Part shown: positions 51,210-59,325 of the stretch, piece after piece | Layout of the letters: each line of letters opens with the position of its first letter | How positions within the stretch are numbered: position 1 is the first letter of the stretch | NCBI RefSeq assembly: GCF_000024025.1 | Contig: NC_013131.1 | Location: forward strand, 3,162,001 to 3,226,000 | Source: Catenulispora acidiphila DSM 44928 | Lineage (GTDB): Bacteria; Actinomycetota; Actinomycetes; Streptomycetales; Catenulisporaceae | Reading direction: 5' to 3' | Length of the DNA stretch: 64,000 nt | The notes under the pieces: model-generated | Databases searched by the model: none | What the model was told of the DNA's origin: nothing | The model's input: only the letters and a program-made list of their open reading frames with translations | Translations under genes and position numbers: made by a program

Positions 51210-52822
51210 GCATCGCGGCGGTTCCCGACCGAGAGCCCGGACGCGTCTTGGTCGTCGATGACAACGCGGCCAACCGGTATGTCTTCGCCCAGTGGCTGCG
51301 CCGAGGCGGTCACGATGTCCAGGAGGCGGCCGACGGTGCCGAGGCCCTGGACCTGTTGGCCGGTGCGGGACCGCTGCCCGAGGTCGCCGTCCTCGACGTC
51401 GTGCTGCCCGACATGACCGGGTTCGAGCTGTGCCGGATCATCAAGAAGGCTGACGCGACGGCTGACATCCCCGTCGTGCACGTCTCCGCCTCGGCCATCT
51501 CGGTGGCCGAGCGGGCTCAGGGGTTGGAGGGCGGAGCGGACGCCTACCTGACCAAGCCCGTGGACCCGGAGGAACTGCTCGCCACCATCACCGCGGTGCT
51601 GCGGTACACCAGAGCCCGCCGCACGGCGCAGAACCTGGCTGAACGTCTGATGCTTCTCAACGAGGCGACGTTGCGGTTGCACGGCGCCACCGACTACCGG
51701 CAATTCGCCGCCGCGGCGGTCCAAGGGGTCCTCAGCGTCCTGGACACAGACTCCGCCAGCGTCTACCTGAGCTTGTCCGGACAGCCCGTGCGCACATTCC
51801 AGCTGGACGGGCACTCTCCCGTGGTCTCCGAGCCGCTCGCCCCCGATCTGCTCGAGCAGATCGCCGACCGGGTTCTCGGAACACGGACCGGCGCCCGGGT
51901 CGTCTCGATGCCGGTGGAGAAGTGGCGTCAGCTGGTACCGGGCCCGCCATTGGCGGGCGATGTCCTGATTGCCGTGGTCAAGGCGCACGGCGGCCGGCCG
52001 CCGGTCTGCGTCGCGATCTCCGGCGAGCGCACCGCGTCGGAGGACGACCACAGACTGCTGCTGCAGATCGCGCAGGCGTGCTCCCTTTCCCTGGAGTCCC
52101 TCCGCAACTACGCCGAGGAACACGCGCTCGCCCTGCAACTGCAGCGCTCGTTCTTGCCGGCTCGGCTGCCGCGTCCGACAGGCGTGGAGCTGGCGGTGCG
52201 CTACGTCCCGGCCAGCGCGCACACCGAGATCGGCGGCGACTTCTACGAAGCCATCGACACCGCCGGCGGCCTGCTGCTGGTCATCGGCGACGTCGCCGGC
52301 CACTCCCTGGAGGCGGCGATCGTGATGGGCGAGGTCCGCCACGCCTTGCGCGCGTTCGCCAGCGAGGGACACCCGCCGGAGTTGATTTTGGAACTGCTGG
52401 ACACTTTGCTCACCCGCGGCCGTCCCCGCCCGGCCACCGTCACGGTCTGCCTGGTGCTGGTCGAGCCGGGCCAGCGGCGCCTGCGCGTCGCCAACGCCGG
52501 CCACATCCCGCCGCTGCTGGTCGCCGACGGCACCACCCGGTTCGTCACCGAACACGGCCAGCTGCTCGGCATCGGGGGAGCCAGCTTCACGGCGACCACG
52601 GTCGAGCTGACCCGACCCGTGCGGCTCGTCATGTGCACCGACGGTCTGGTCGAGACGCGCACCACCTTGATCACCGAGAATCTCGACATCTTCGAGGCGG
52701 CTGTAGCGAAGGGCCCGGAGGATCTCGAGGAGTTGTGCGACGTCTTGCTCCAGACCTTCGGTCAGGGGAAAGACGACGACATCGCGTTGCTCGTCACGGA
52801 TCTCGAGCCGGTTCAGGACTGA
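51206..52822 (+). CDS. Response regulator-GAF-SpoIIE phosphatase
   Basis: A 538-residue protein. The receiver (residues 12-130) has VLVVDDNAANRYVFAQWL, phospho-Asp in EVAVLDVVLPDMTGFELC and Lys in DAYLTKPVDP. A GAF-like segment (about 150-290, ATLRLHGATDYRQFAAAAVQ onward) links to the PP2C domain: LQLQRSFLPARLPRP, IGGDFYEAIDTAGGLLLVIG (metal-binding Asp), DVAGHSLEAAIVMG, CTDGLVETR and GKDDDIALLVTD. It dephosphorylates STAS antagonists when its receiver is activated, probably by the upstream kinase. The STAS gene at 52942 is a likely target. Confidence 0.92.
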   Translation: MSIAAVPDREPGRVLVVDDNAANRYVFAQWLRRGGHDVQEAADGAEALDLLAGAGPLPEVAVLDVVLPDMTGFELCRIIKKADATADIPVVHVSASAISVAERAQGLEGGADAYLTKPVDPEELLATITAVLRYTRARRTAQNLAERLMLLNEATLRLHGATDYRQFAAAAVQGVLSVLDTDSASVYLSLSGQPVRTFQLDGHSPVVSEPLAPDLLEQIADRVLGTRTGARVVSMPVEKWRQLVPGPPLAGDVLIAVVKAHGGRPPVCVAISGERTASEDDHRLLLQIAQACSLSLESLRNYAEEHALALQLQRSFLPARLPRPTGVELAVRYVPASAHTEIGGDFYEAIDTAGGLLLVIGDVAGHSLEAAIVMGEVRHALRAFASEGHPPELILELLDTLLTRGRPRPATVTVCLVLVEPGQRRLRVANAGHIPPLLVADGTTRFVTEHGQLLGIGGASFTATTVELTRPVRLVMCTDGLVETRTTLITENLDIFEAAVAKGPEDLEELCDVLLQTFGQGKDDDIALLVTDLEPVQD

Positions 52823-52941
52823 GTCCTCGCTGCTGCTCCGGGCGGCGCTCGAGTACGCGGGTGAACTTTCTGGAATACAGTGACACCGGATAAGCCTTTG
52901 TCGAACACTCGCGCTGGCTCAGAACAACTGAAGGGCATGCC

Positions 52942-53265
52942 ATGCGGGAGTTCTCCTACCGGGTCCGCGAGCAGGATTCGGTCAGCGTGGTCGAGGTGTC
53001 CGGTGATGTGGACATGTCGGTGGCCGGGCAGCTGAGCGGAGTGCTCGAGCCGCTGGTCGCTGCCGGGGACGTGGTTGTGGACTGTACGGCGGTGACGTTC
53101 TTCGACTCCATGGGCTTGCGGGTGGCCGTGGACGCGATGAACAGGGCCGGGCAGGCCGGCACGGCGTTCTCCCTGGTGCCCTCGCAGATGGTCGCGCGGG
53201 TGCTGGAGCTGGCCGGGGTGAGCGGGCTCTTCGTCATCCACGACAGCGTCCCGACGTCAGCGTGA
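52942..53265 (+). CDS. STAS anti-sigma factor antagonist
   Basis: A 107-residue STAS protein of the RsbV/SpoIIAA type: FSYRVREQDSVSVVEVSGDV, VVVDCTAVTFFDSMGLRVAV (Ser of DSMG is the phosphorylation site) and FSLVPSQMVARVLELAGVSG. It would bind the anti-sigma kinase encoded at 53301 when dephosphorylated. It starts 119 bp after the phosphatase gene and converges with the kinase gene. Confidence 0.92.
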   Translation: MREFSYRVREQDSVSVVEVSGDVDMSVAGQLSGVLEPLVAAGDVVVDCTAVTFFDSMGLRVAVDAMNRAGQAGTAFSLVPSQMVARVLELAGVSGLFVIHDSVPTSA

Positions 53266-53300
53266 CGATCTGCTGAGCGCCGGAGCACGCCCGCGGCCGG

Positions 53301-53708
53301 TCAAAGCCGGTCGGCGGTCTGACCCACGGCCAGTCTGGCCCAGACGCATTTGCCGTCCCGGTGCTTCTCCACACCCCACGCCTCGGCCAGCCGCCCCACG
53401 ATCACCAGACCGACCCCGCCGGCGACCCGGGGGTCCGGCGAGCCGACGTGGGGTTCCCGGTCCGCCACCCCGTCGGCGACCTCGATGGTGACCTCCGACG
53501 CGGCCTTCCGGAGCCGCACGGTGAGCTCGGTGCCGGCATGGCGCACCGCGTTGGTGACCAGCTCGCTGGCGATCAGCGCCGCGGGCTCCTCCCAGTCCCC
53601 GAGCCGCCACGCCGAAAGCGTCTCCGCCACGAAGTCCCTGGCCAGCTGCGGCGCTGAGGTATGCGGGTGCAGAACCAGACTGCGTTCGGCCTGACCGTCT
53701 CCGCTCAC
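53301..53708 (-). CDS. ATP-binding anti-sigma regulatory protein (GHKL/RsbW type)
   Basis: About 135 residues from a GTG at 53708. The fold is HATPase_c_2: SAPQLARDFVAETLSAWRL, N box ASELVTNAVRHAGTELTVRL, G1 VADGVADREP (degenerate Asp-Gly), and GGVGLVIVGRLAEAWGVEKH. Streptomyces has many such proteins; some bind sigma factors, others do not. The start has no strong ribosome site. An upstream in-frame region to 53930 is low-complexity and was left out. Confidence 0.82.
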   Translation of the reverse strand: MSGDGQAERSLVLHPHTSAPQLARDFVAETLSAWRLGDWEEPAALIASELVTNAVRHAGTELTVRLRKAASEVTIEVADGVADREPHVGSPDPRVAGGVGLVIVGRLAEAWGVEKHRDGKCVWARLAVGQTADRL

Positions 53709-54499
53709 CCGTTGTCCACCCGCCCACGCTCCTTGCTCGAGAGAACGATCGCCCCGCTGACGGCGTTCATCGTTGTCGGTCTGACGATGACGCGGCGACG
53801 CCGGCGCGGACCGCCGCTCTGCGGCGGCTGACCCAAGAGAGCCCGTACGAGTTTTCCCACGTCCCGGCTGAACTGTACGTCGTCGGACCGAAGCCCGGCT
53901 TGCCGGGTTCCCGTCGGCGGACGCGGTCACCAGGGTCGAGTGCTCGACTGGTCGGTGAGGCGACGCCCGCTCACGGTCTGCTCGACGACGCGGACGACTT
54001 CGTCGCCCGCGCCTCGAAAGGATTCAGGTCCACAAGAGTTCGACACCTTCATGCCCAGATCACCTGCCTCATCAGCGCAGCCTTTCCAGGCGGACTGCTT
54101 CCGCCCTGCTGCCCGACACGGCTGGGCGCAAACGGTCGGGTTTGCCCGCCGGAGAGGATCCGGCCGGGACCGGCCGCGCGTCGGGAGGTCACTTCTTCTT
54201 GCTCCAGGTGTCCCAGGTGGCGCGGTCGTCCTACCCACCGACGGGTCGGTGCGGCTCCTCCGCCTTGCCAACCAGGTCAGGGGTCAGCCCCGGACTGCGG
54301 TCAAAGTCGCTGTGCCGCGAATCCGGGTGGCTTCAGGCTCCTGCATCGTGGGACCCCTATTCGGCCTATCCGGCGTCGACGATCTCGTGAACAGCCAGCC
54401 GGACCTCATAGCGACTCGTTACGATGGGCTCGCCGGACCAGTGGCGAACCCGATGGCCCCCCTCTACAACAAACTCCACAGACTGGCGCTGCTCGATTG
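53709..54499. other. 791-bp region, possible small ORF at its end
   Basis: Mostly without a supported gene; it contains the promoters of the two flanking genes. Near its end a plus-strand frame reads VNSQPDLIATRYDGLAGPVA and ends NKLHRLALLD with a stop overlapping the next start as TGATG (54498-54502). That junction suggests translational coupling to an upstream coding sequence, but no start, ribosome site or known family can be named. Confidence 0.4.
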
Positions 54500-55561
54500 A
54501 TGATTCGGCGTGGCCGCAGGCGTGAGGAAGCCGCCGCGGACGAGGAACCCTTCGACGTTCCGGGGCTGGCCGAAACGCCGTGGCATGAGCTGCGGGCCGT
54601 GGCGCCGGGTGTGTCCGCGGCGCCGGTCCCAGCGCTGATCCGGCAGTTCGTGCAGGGACCGGATCACGCCGGGGCCGCCCGACGCCTGGAGGAGCTCTAC
54701 CGGAACGACCACGGCGGACTGCTCGCGGAGTTCGTGCATCCGCTCGTTCCAGTACTCCTGGAGATCGCGCGCCGCGGCGATCGAGCGGTTCGCGGCCGGG
54801 CACTGGAGATGCTCGCTGACTTCACTCACGGAAGCCCGATGCACGCCCCGCCGGGTCAGACCCAGGTCGACGACGTGGCTGACGAAATGCGGCTGCGTGC
54901 GGAGCTCCGGAGCGGGATCGACCTCTACTACGAGGCCGTCGGCGACCACGGGCACACGGTACCCGCGCTGGAGTTGGCGTTCTTCGTCGAGGGGCATTCG
55001 GCTCGGCTCGAAGAGGTGATGGCCGGGCTGGCCGAGGGCGACCAGGCTGTTCGTCAGACGGTGGCCTGGATCCAGAACACCCCGTCGCGCGTCGACGAGC
55101 CGTTGGTGGTAGGCGCGACCACGACGTTCGTCGAAGGCGGCGAGGCGCTGCCCGTCCGCTTCGGGGTCACGACGGACGGTCAGCCCCGGGTCGAGACGCT
55201 CATGGTGCTGTCCCTGGGCGGCGACGCCTACGAGTTGGTCGCTTCTCCGTTGTACGTGCGCGGCCTCACGAGAGGAGACCGCTTCACCGTGGACTCCTCC
55301 GGAGGCGTCTCGGGGGTGACCCACACCGCTGGCGGAGTCACGATCCAGGTCCAGGACTACACCGGCGTCAGCCAGTACCTGATCGACCGGCTTCGGGTCA
55401 TGGCCGGTAAGCATGGTGGCGACGTCGACGCCCACGACGAGGTCATGGCCGCGCTGTGGATCCCCGACCGAACCGCTGTCCCGGCGGTGCGCGCGGAGTT
55501 GGAGCGGATGCGTCAGGGCGGGTTCGAGGCGTGGTGGCTTGCTGACCTGGCTGGCAGCTAG
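54500..55561 (+). CDS. DUF4265-containing protein with helical N-terminal domain
   Basis: A 353-residue protein. Residues 35-175 are a helical, HEAT-like region (ALIRQFVQGPDHAGAARRLE, FVHPLVPVLLEIARRGDRAV, GRALEMLADFTHGSP). The C-terminal part (about 205-350) is a DUF4265-like domain: ALPVRFGVTTDGQPRVETLM, YELVASPLYVRGLTRGDRFT, and a helix with MAALWIPDRTAVPAVRAELE. The function is unknown; similar proteins occur near toxin-immunity loci. Upstream coupling is TGATG. It is cytoplasmic. Confidence 0.72.
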   Translation: MIRRGRRREEAAADEEPFDVPGLAETPWHELRAVAPGVSAAPVPALIRQFVQGPDHAGAARRLEELYRNDHGGLLAEFVHPLVPVLLEIARRGDRAVRGRALEMLADFTHGSPMHAPPGQTQVDDVADEMRLRAELRSGIDLYYEAVGDHGHTVPALELAFFVEGHSARLEEVMAGLAEGDQAVRQTVAWIQNTPSRVDEPLVVGATTTFVEGGEALPVRFGVTTDGQPRVETLMVLSLGGDAYELVASPLYVRGLTRGDRFTVDSSGGVSGVTHTAGGVTIQVQDYTGVSQYLIDRLRVMAGKHGGDVDAHDEVMAALWIPDRTAVPAVRAELERMRQGGFEAWWLADLAGS

Positions 55562-55690
55562 TCGGCGCCTCCCCGAGGGTGCTGATAACCACCTGGGCGA
55601 GCTGGAATGTGGTCGGTTCGTGGAGTTGAAGCTGGTGCACCTGGTCGCCAGCCGGCTGTTTGCCTGGATGCTCTGTCCGTGATCCTTTCC

Positions 55691-55719
55691 ACTCACATCA
55701 TGACCCTGGAACGGCCGTG
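55691..55719. repeat. Copy 1 of a 29-bp repeat (ISAs1 end remnant)
   Basis: Begins ACTCACATCATGACCCTGGA and ends ACGGCCGTG. The same 29 bp recur at 57982-58010 with one mismatch, where they follow the stop of an ISAs1-type transposase remnant. This copy is a solitary end. The rest of the 336-bp gap 55562-55897 holds no gene. Confidence 0.6.
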
Positions 55720-55846
55720 GCAGCTGGCCCTGGCTTCAACTTCCGGTAAGCGGCGGCTGCGAATGTCATCCTGAACTGCTGCTCGCCGAGCTTGACCCCG
55801 GCACCAACAAGGCCGGCGTCGGACACACCGTCTGAGTGAGCCGATC

Positions 55847-55880
55847 GGTCCGGCCGGACGGTGTGCCGCCCGGCCGGACC
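55847..55880 (-). terminator. Strong hairpin after the beta-propeller gene
   Basis: GGTCCGGCCGG (55847-55857) pairs perfectly with CCGGCCGGACC (55870-55880), an 11-bp GC-rich stem with a 12-nt loop. It sits 18 bp past the stop of the minus-strand gene that ends at 55898, so it is the likely terminator for the sigma factor operon. No U-run is present, as usual in such high-GC DNA. Confidence 0.7.
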
Positions 55881-55897
55881 GCAATCCGTTCGGCTCG

Positions 55898-57157
55898 CTA
55901 CAGCTTGGTCGCCGATGGGTAGTCTGTCGCGGGGCCGGTGGTCGTGATGTACACCGAGCAGACCCGTTGGGCGTCGCCGGGGACGGCGATGTCCTGCGAG
56001 CCGACCTGGTCGCCGTACGGCGTCAGGAGCTTGATCTGCTGATGGACATCGCGTTGCTGCTGGTTCGACGTCGACCAGCGGACGATGCCGAGCAGCTGGT
56101 CGTGGGCGGTCCACCCGGTGAAGTCGAAATCCTGCGAGTGCGGCTTGCCGTCGACGCCCGCCGCGCCATGCTCGGCGTGGAAGATCAGCCGGTCCGCGGA
56201 GGTCGCGAGGTCGTACACTGCCAAGCCGGGGTTCCCCCACAAGGCCAGGTAGCGGCCGTCGGGAGAGAGAGTGGCGCTGGTCAGGTCGTTTTCGCCGAGA
56301 TGGCCGGGGACGTTCGACAGCCGGACGTTCCTGACCGTCTTTCCGCTGCCGTCGATGACCCGCATCTGCTTGGCGTTCTTGGACATGACGGTTACCGTGA
56401 AGGACGCCGTCGTGCCCGACACGTCGATGACGCGCCAGGCGCCGCCCGTGTGTTTCGGATCGATCAGGTCCCGAACGGATTGGGGGAGCGGAACGCTGGT
56501 CTTGGCGAAGCTGATCGGGTCGTAGAAGCTGATGCTGTCGGCTCCCGAGGCACTATCGGCGTGTCCTGCGGCCGCGTCGATCAAGGACCGGCCGTCGGCC
56601 GCCCATTTGAGGGACACCTGGGACGAGAACCGCCGGTACGCGACGGCCGGTACGTGCCCGGCTGCCACGTCGGCCCAGGGTGCCACCGCGTAGCTCGTCG
56701 TCCCGTCCAGTGTGATGCCGGTCTGGAGCAGCACGAGTTTGCCATCCGGCGACAACTCCATCATGGGAGCGGCCGAGCTCTTCACGTACTGCTTCGACGC
56801 CGGATTCCAGACGAACGTCGTCATCGACGGCTGTGCCACCGGGCCGTCGAAGCACGTGGCGTTGTACGCCAGCAGGGCCGTCGCCCCGGCCGTGTCGATC
56901 CCGACAGCCGGCGGGATCGGCGGTTGCGGGCTGCCGTGCCCGGGCCGCAGATAGATCGCCGCCGAAGCCGCGAGGCCGAGGACCGCCAGGGACGCGGCAG
57001 CCACCGCGGCGTGGTGCCGGCGGACGAGGCGCCGGCCCCGCATCATGGCGCGGTCGGCCATCCCCGTCAGCAACGGGTCGAAGTCTTCCTCGGCGGCGTA
57101 TGCGGTCAGGCCGGTGTGCAGTTCGGCTTCGGTGTACGTGGCGCCGGTCTCGTTCAC
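55898..57157 (-). CDS. Membrane-anchored beta-propeller protein, sigma partner
   Basis: A 419-residue protein. A cytoplasmic N-terminus (ETGATYTEAELHTGLTAYAA) of about 45 residues precedes one membrane segment (AVAAASLAVLGLAASAAIYL). The outer part has WD40-like blades: FVWNPASKQYVKSSAAPMME, LSPDGKLVLLQTGIT, VSLKWAADGRSLIDAAAG, ATLSPDGRYLALWGNPG. The architecture is that of membrane partners encoded after SigE-family ECF factors, often with an anti-sigma-like role, though no zinc-binding HxxxCxxC motif is present. The GTG overlaps the sigma gene stop (GTGA). Confidence 0.82.
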   Translation of the reverse strand: MNETGATYTEAELHTGLTAYAAEEDFDPLLTGMADRAMMRGRRLVRRHHAAVAAASLAVLGLAASAAIYLRPGHGSPQPPIPPAVGIDTAGATALLAYNATCFDGPVAQPSMTTFVWNPASKQYVKSSAAPMMELSPDGKLVLLQTGITLDGTTSYAVAPWADVAAGHVPAVAYRRFSSQVSLKWAADGRSLIDAAAGHADSASGADSISFYDPISFAKTSVPLPQSVRDLIDPKHTGGAWRVIDVSGTTASFTVTVMSKNAKQMRVIDGSGKTVRNVRLSNVPGHLGENDLTSATLSPDGRYLALWGNPGLAVYDLATSADRLIFHAEHGAAGVDGKPHSQDFDFTGWTAHDQLLGIVRWSTSNQQQRDVHQQIKLLTPYGDQVGSQDIAVPGDAQRVCSVYITTTGPATDYPSATKL

Positions 57158-57690
57158 GCGATCACCTCCCGGCCCGCGAGTTCGGCAGGCCTGTCTTCTT
57201 CTCGGATCATGACACGCAGGCCACGCAGGGCTTTGAACCGCTGCGTGCGCACCGTGGAGACGCTGACCCCCAGCACTTCGGCGGCTTCCTCGTCGGACCG
57301 GTCCTCGTAGTAGCTCAGGACGGTGACGGCTCGCTGCCCCCGGGGCAGGCGGCGGACCAGCGCCGCGACGTCGTGGCTCCGGGCCACAGCCTCGGCGAGG
57401 TCGGTGCCGGCGTCCGCGCGTTCCGGCAGCTCGGCCGTGCTCCGCTCGCGCCGCCAGGAGAACAGGCGGGTCCGGTCGACGTAGGCGTGATAGATGGTCT
57501 TGCGCACATATGCCTCGGCCCGCCCTCGGTCCTTGAGCTTGGGCCACCGGACCCACGTCACGGCCAACGCGCTTTGGACCAGGTCCGCAGCCTGCTCGGC
57601 GTCGCCGGTGAGGAGATACGCGGTCGATGTCAGCGCCCTCGATCGGGCCGCGACGAACGCGCGGAACTCCTGTTCCTGCTCTGCGTCCAA
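57154..57690 (-). CDS. ECF sigma factor, SigE family
   Basis: A 178-residue ECF sigma factor. Region 2 is FRAFVAARSRALTSTAYLLT and GDAEQAADLVQSALAVTWVR; region 4 is LPRGQRAVTVLSYYEDRSDE and AAEVLGVSVSTVRTQRFKAL. The SigE-family form (YLLTGD, ALAVTWVRWPKL) is common in Streptomyces. The TTG at 57690 is preferred to one at 57714 because GAGGGAGGG lies just upstream. It is cotranslated with the membrane beta-propeller protein. Confidence 0.9.
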   Translation of the reverse strand: MDAEQEQEFRAFVAARSRALTSTAYLLTGDAEQAADLVQSALAVTWVRWPKLKDRGRAEAYVRKTIYHAYVDRTRLFSWRRERSTAELPERADAGTDLAEAVARSHDVAALVRRLPRGQRAVTVLSYYEDRSDEEAAEVLGVSVSTVRTQRFKALRGLRVMIREEDRPAELAGREVIA

Positions 57691-57829
57691 CGGTTCCCTC
57701 CCTCGCTTCCCCAATCAACACGGGTTGGAGGCGCGGAATCATTGCCGTTGCCGGTCCCCAGCGCGGGCGTCACTGTGATCTTGACGGTGCTCGACGTTGG
57801 CAGTCCAGGGTGTTCGATAAGGCCAGCGA

Positions 57830-57990
57830 GGCATCTCCGCGTCCGCACCGGCTCGGACCCAGGATCATGGCCCCGCTCCGCAACTCGCCATCGGCGCGCT
57901 ACACCTGACAGGACGCGACGACACCGCCGCAGCCGCCCGCTGGGCCGCCCGCAGACCCGAACGCCCCTTCGAGATCCTCGGACTCACATC
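57830..57990 (+). pseudogene. ISAs1-type transposase C-terminal remnant
   Basis: The sequence encodes, in shifting frames, GPRIMAPLRN, then IGALHLTGRDDTAAAARWAA and RRPERPFEILGLTS and a stop at 57988-57990. This matches the C-terminal end of ISAs1 family transposases (R.MA.LRN.AIG...L.G..N.A.A.RW.AR...RPF.ILGL). At least one frameshift falls near 57890. The 5' portion is missing. The 29-bp repeat at 57982-58010 includes its last codons and the presumed element end. Confidence 0.7.
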
Positions 57991-58010
57991 ATGACCTTGG
58001 AACGGCCGTG
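57982..58010. repeat. Copy 2 of the 29-bp repeat (element end)
   Basis: ACTCACATCATGACCTTGGA continuing to ACGGCCGTG, one mismatch from copy 1 at 55691-55719 and in the same orientation. It joins the ISAs1 remnant directly to an IS3 transposase fragment, so it marks the boundary of an insertion into IS3. Confidence 0.65.
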
Positions 58011-58111
58011 ATCCGGGTGCACCAGTGGTGTCGGTTGAGTAGCTCGGTCTGCATTCGGCCCCGGAATGATTCCGTCATGGCGTTGTCGTAGCAGCCGCCG
58101 ACCGATCCCAG
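58008..58111 (-). pseudogene. IS3 family transposase (orfB) fragment
   Basis: The minus strand encodes LGSVGGCYDNAMTESFRGRM and QTELLNRHHWCTRITA, the last catalytic segment of IS3 family integrase-type transposases (the Glu in TESF is the third DDE residue). Both ends are cut: one by the ISAs1 end, the other by the cyclopropane synthase fragment. Confidence 0.8.
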
Positions 58112-58116
58112 CGGGT

Positions 58117-58406
58117 GTGAGGCCGTGCTGGCCATGGAACGCGCCGGATTCGAGGTCCGCGACGTCGAATCCCTGCGCGAGAACTACGCGCTGACCCTGA
58201 GGCACTGGGTCGCCAACCTCGAAGCGAACTGGGCCCAGGCCGTGGCGCTGGTCGGACCGGCCCGCGCCAGGATCTGGTGGCTGTACAGGGCCGCCGGCGC
58301 GCTCGGATTCGAGGACGGCGGCATCGCGGTCCACCAGGTGCTCGGCGTCGTGCCCGACAGCGCCGGCGGCGCCGGCATGCCCTCGACCCGCCGCGCGTGG
58401 GGGTAG
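58117..58406 (+). pseudogene. Cyclopropane-fatty-acyl-phospholipid synthase, C-terminal fragment
   Basis: A frame of about 94 residues begins MERAGFEVRDVESLRENYAL, followed by TLRHWVANLEANWAQAVALV and ALGFEDGGIAVHQVLGVVPD, the C-terminal end of cyclopropane synthase-type methyltransferases. The SAM-binding and catalytic parts are missing, replaced by IS debris at the 5' side. It is a truncated remnant. Confidence 0.8.
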
Positions 58407-58463
58407 AGGGCCACCATCGGCGGTGCCTCCTAACGTTCACCGGTGTCGAAGCCCCATAGGGTG

Positions 58464-58790
58464 TCAGCCCTCGTTGACGTGTGCTGCGATGCCCTGGCCG
58501 CGGTAGATCTCGTCGTAGTAGTGGATCACCAGGGGTCGGGTGAGCATGGCCTCGAAGGTCGCGGTGAAGCCGTGTTCGGTGCGCCAGGCGAGATAGTCGG
58601 TGTAGTTGTGTGGTTCGGTCCATTGGGTCAGGCCCGTGACGTGGTCGGCGTCGTTCTGGTCGCGCAGGATGCGGATCTGTTCGCAGCCTTCGTGCTTGAG
58701 GCTTTCGCCGAGGACGTCCAGCAGCAGCTGCGCGACGTCGTCGCCGCGGCCGGGTCGGGCGAAGAGCTCGGCGGTGACCAGTGTGCTCAT
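58464..58790 (-). CDS. Antibiotic biosynthesis monooxygenase (ABM)-domain protein
   Basis: A 108-residue ABM-fold protein: MSTLVTAELFARPGRGDDVA, then LLDVLGESLKHEGCEQIRIL, HVTGLTQWTEPHNYTDYLAW and TRPLVIHYYDEIYRG. The fold covers quinol monooxygenases, heme-degrading enzymes and proteins of unknown role. GGAGGAG lies before the ATG. It is 33 bp after the NTF2-like gene, under the MerR-type divergent promoter. Confidence 0.85.
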   Translation of the reverse strand: MSTLVTAELFARPGRGDDVAQLLLDVLGESLKHEGCEQIRILRDQNDADHVTGLTQWTEPHNYTDYLAWRTEHGFTATFEAMLTRPLVIHYYDEIYRGQGIAAHVNEG

Positions 58791-58823
58791 CTGAGTCTCC
58801 TCCTCCGTGGTGGTTCGGGACGC

Positions 58824-59192
58824 TCAGTACGGGGACGGCTGGTTGCGGATGATCGTCAGGCTGCTGATCCTGTCGTCGCGGAGGGCGATGTAGCTGGTCA
58901 TGATCAGGGGCTCGGGCAGGCCCGTCTTGTCGTAGTCGCCGTCGTACTCGGCGCGCACGATGATGTCGCCGTGGTGGTCGACGACCTCGCGGACCTTCAT
59001 GGTCACGCGGTCACCGACGAACTCCTTGGCCAGGAACGCCCGGATCGCGTCGGTGCCCCAGATCTCGCGCCGGTTGTCGTTGACGTAGGCGTCGGGGGCG
59101 AACGTCGCCGCGATGCGTTCGGTGTCGAAGGCGTTGACCGCGGCGATGTGCTCGGTCACGATGGCGGGCAGCGCGGTCGTTGTGCTGGTCAT
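58824..59192 (-). CDS. NTF2/SnoaL-like protein
   Basis: A 122-residue NTF2-like protein: AIVTEHIAAVNAFDTERIAA, FAPDAYVNDNRREIWGTDAI, FLAKEFVGDRVTMKVREVVD, and DRISSLTIIRNQPSPY at the end. It is probably a small cyclase, isomerase or scavenger without assignable substrate. ATG 59192 has AGAGGAT upstream; an earlier ATG at 59237 is closer to the operators and less likely. It is first in a two-gene operon divergent from the MerR gene. Confidence 0.85.
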   Translation of the reverse strand: MTSTTTALPAIVTEHIAAVNAFDTERIAATFAPDAYVNDNRREIWGTDAIRAFLAKEFVGDRVTMKVREVVDHHGDIIVRAEYDGDYDKTGLPEPLIMTSYIALRDDRISSLTIIRNQPSPY

Positions 59193-59252
59193 GGTGGGAT
59201 CCTCTCCGTGCGGGGTGATCTCGGGGTGATCTGGCATGTTCCAGCCTGACTG

Positions 59253-59319
59253 CTCACGTCATGTGAGGGTCAAGGCCTGGACGTCGGCTTGACCCTCACG
59301 TCGCGTGAGGGTTGACACT
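59253..59319. promoter_or_regulatory. Divergent MerR-type promoter with two dyads
   Basis: The dyad CCCTCAC-GTCGC-GTGAGGG (59293-59311) lies in a 19-bp spacer between TTGACC (59289-59294) and GACACT (59314-59319), the long spacer typical of MerR-activated promoters. A second dyad, CTCAC-GTCAT-GTGAG (59253-59267), covers the divergent promoter, whose TTGACC reads from 59272 on the minus strand. The -10 lies only 7 nt before the MerR ATG, so that mRNA would be leaderless. Confidence 0.7.
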
Positions 59320-59325
59320 GGAGAG

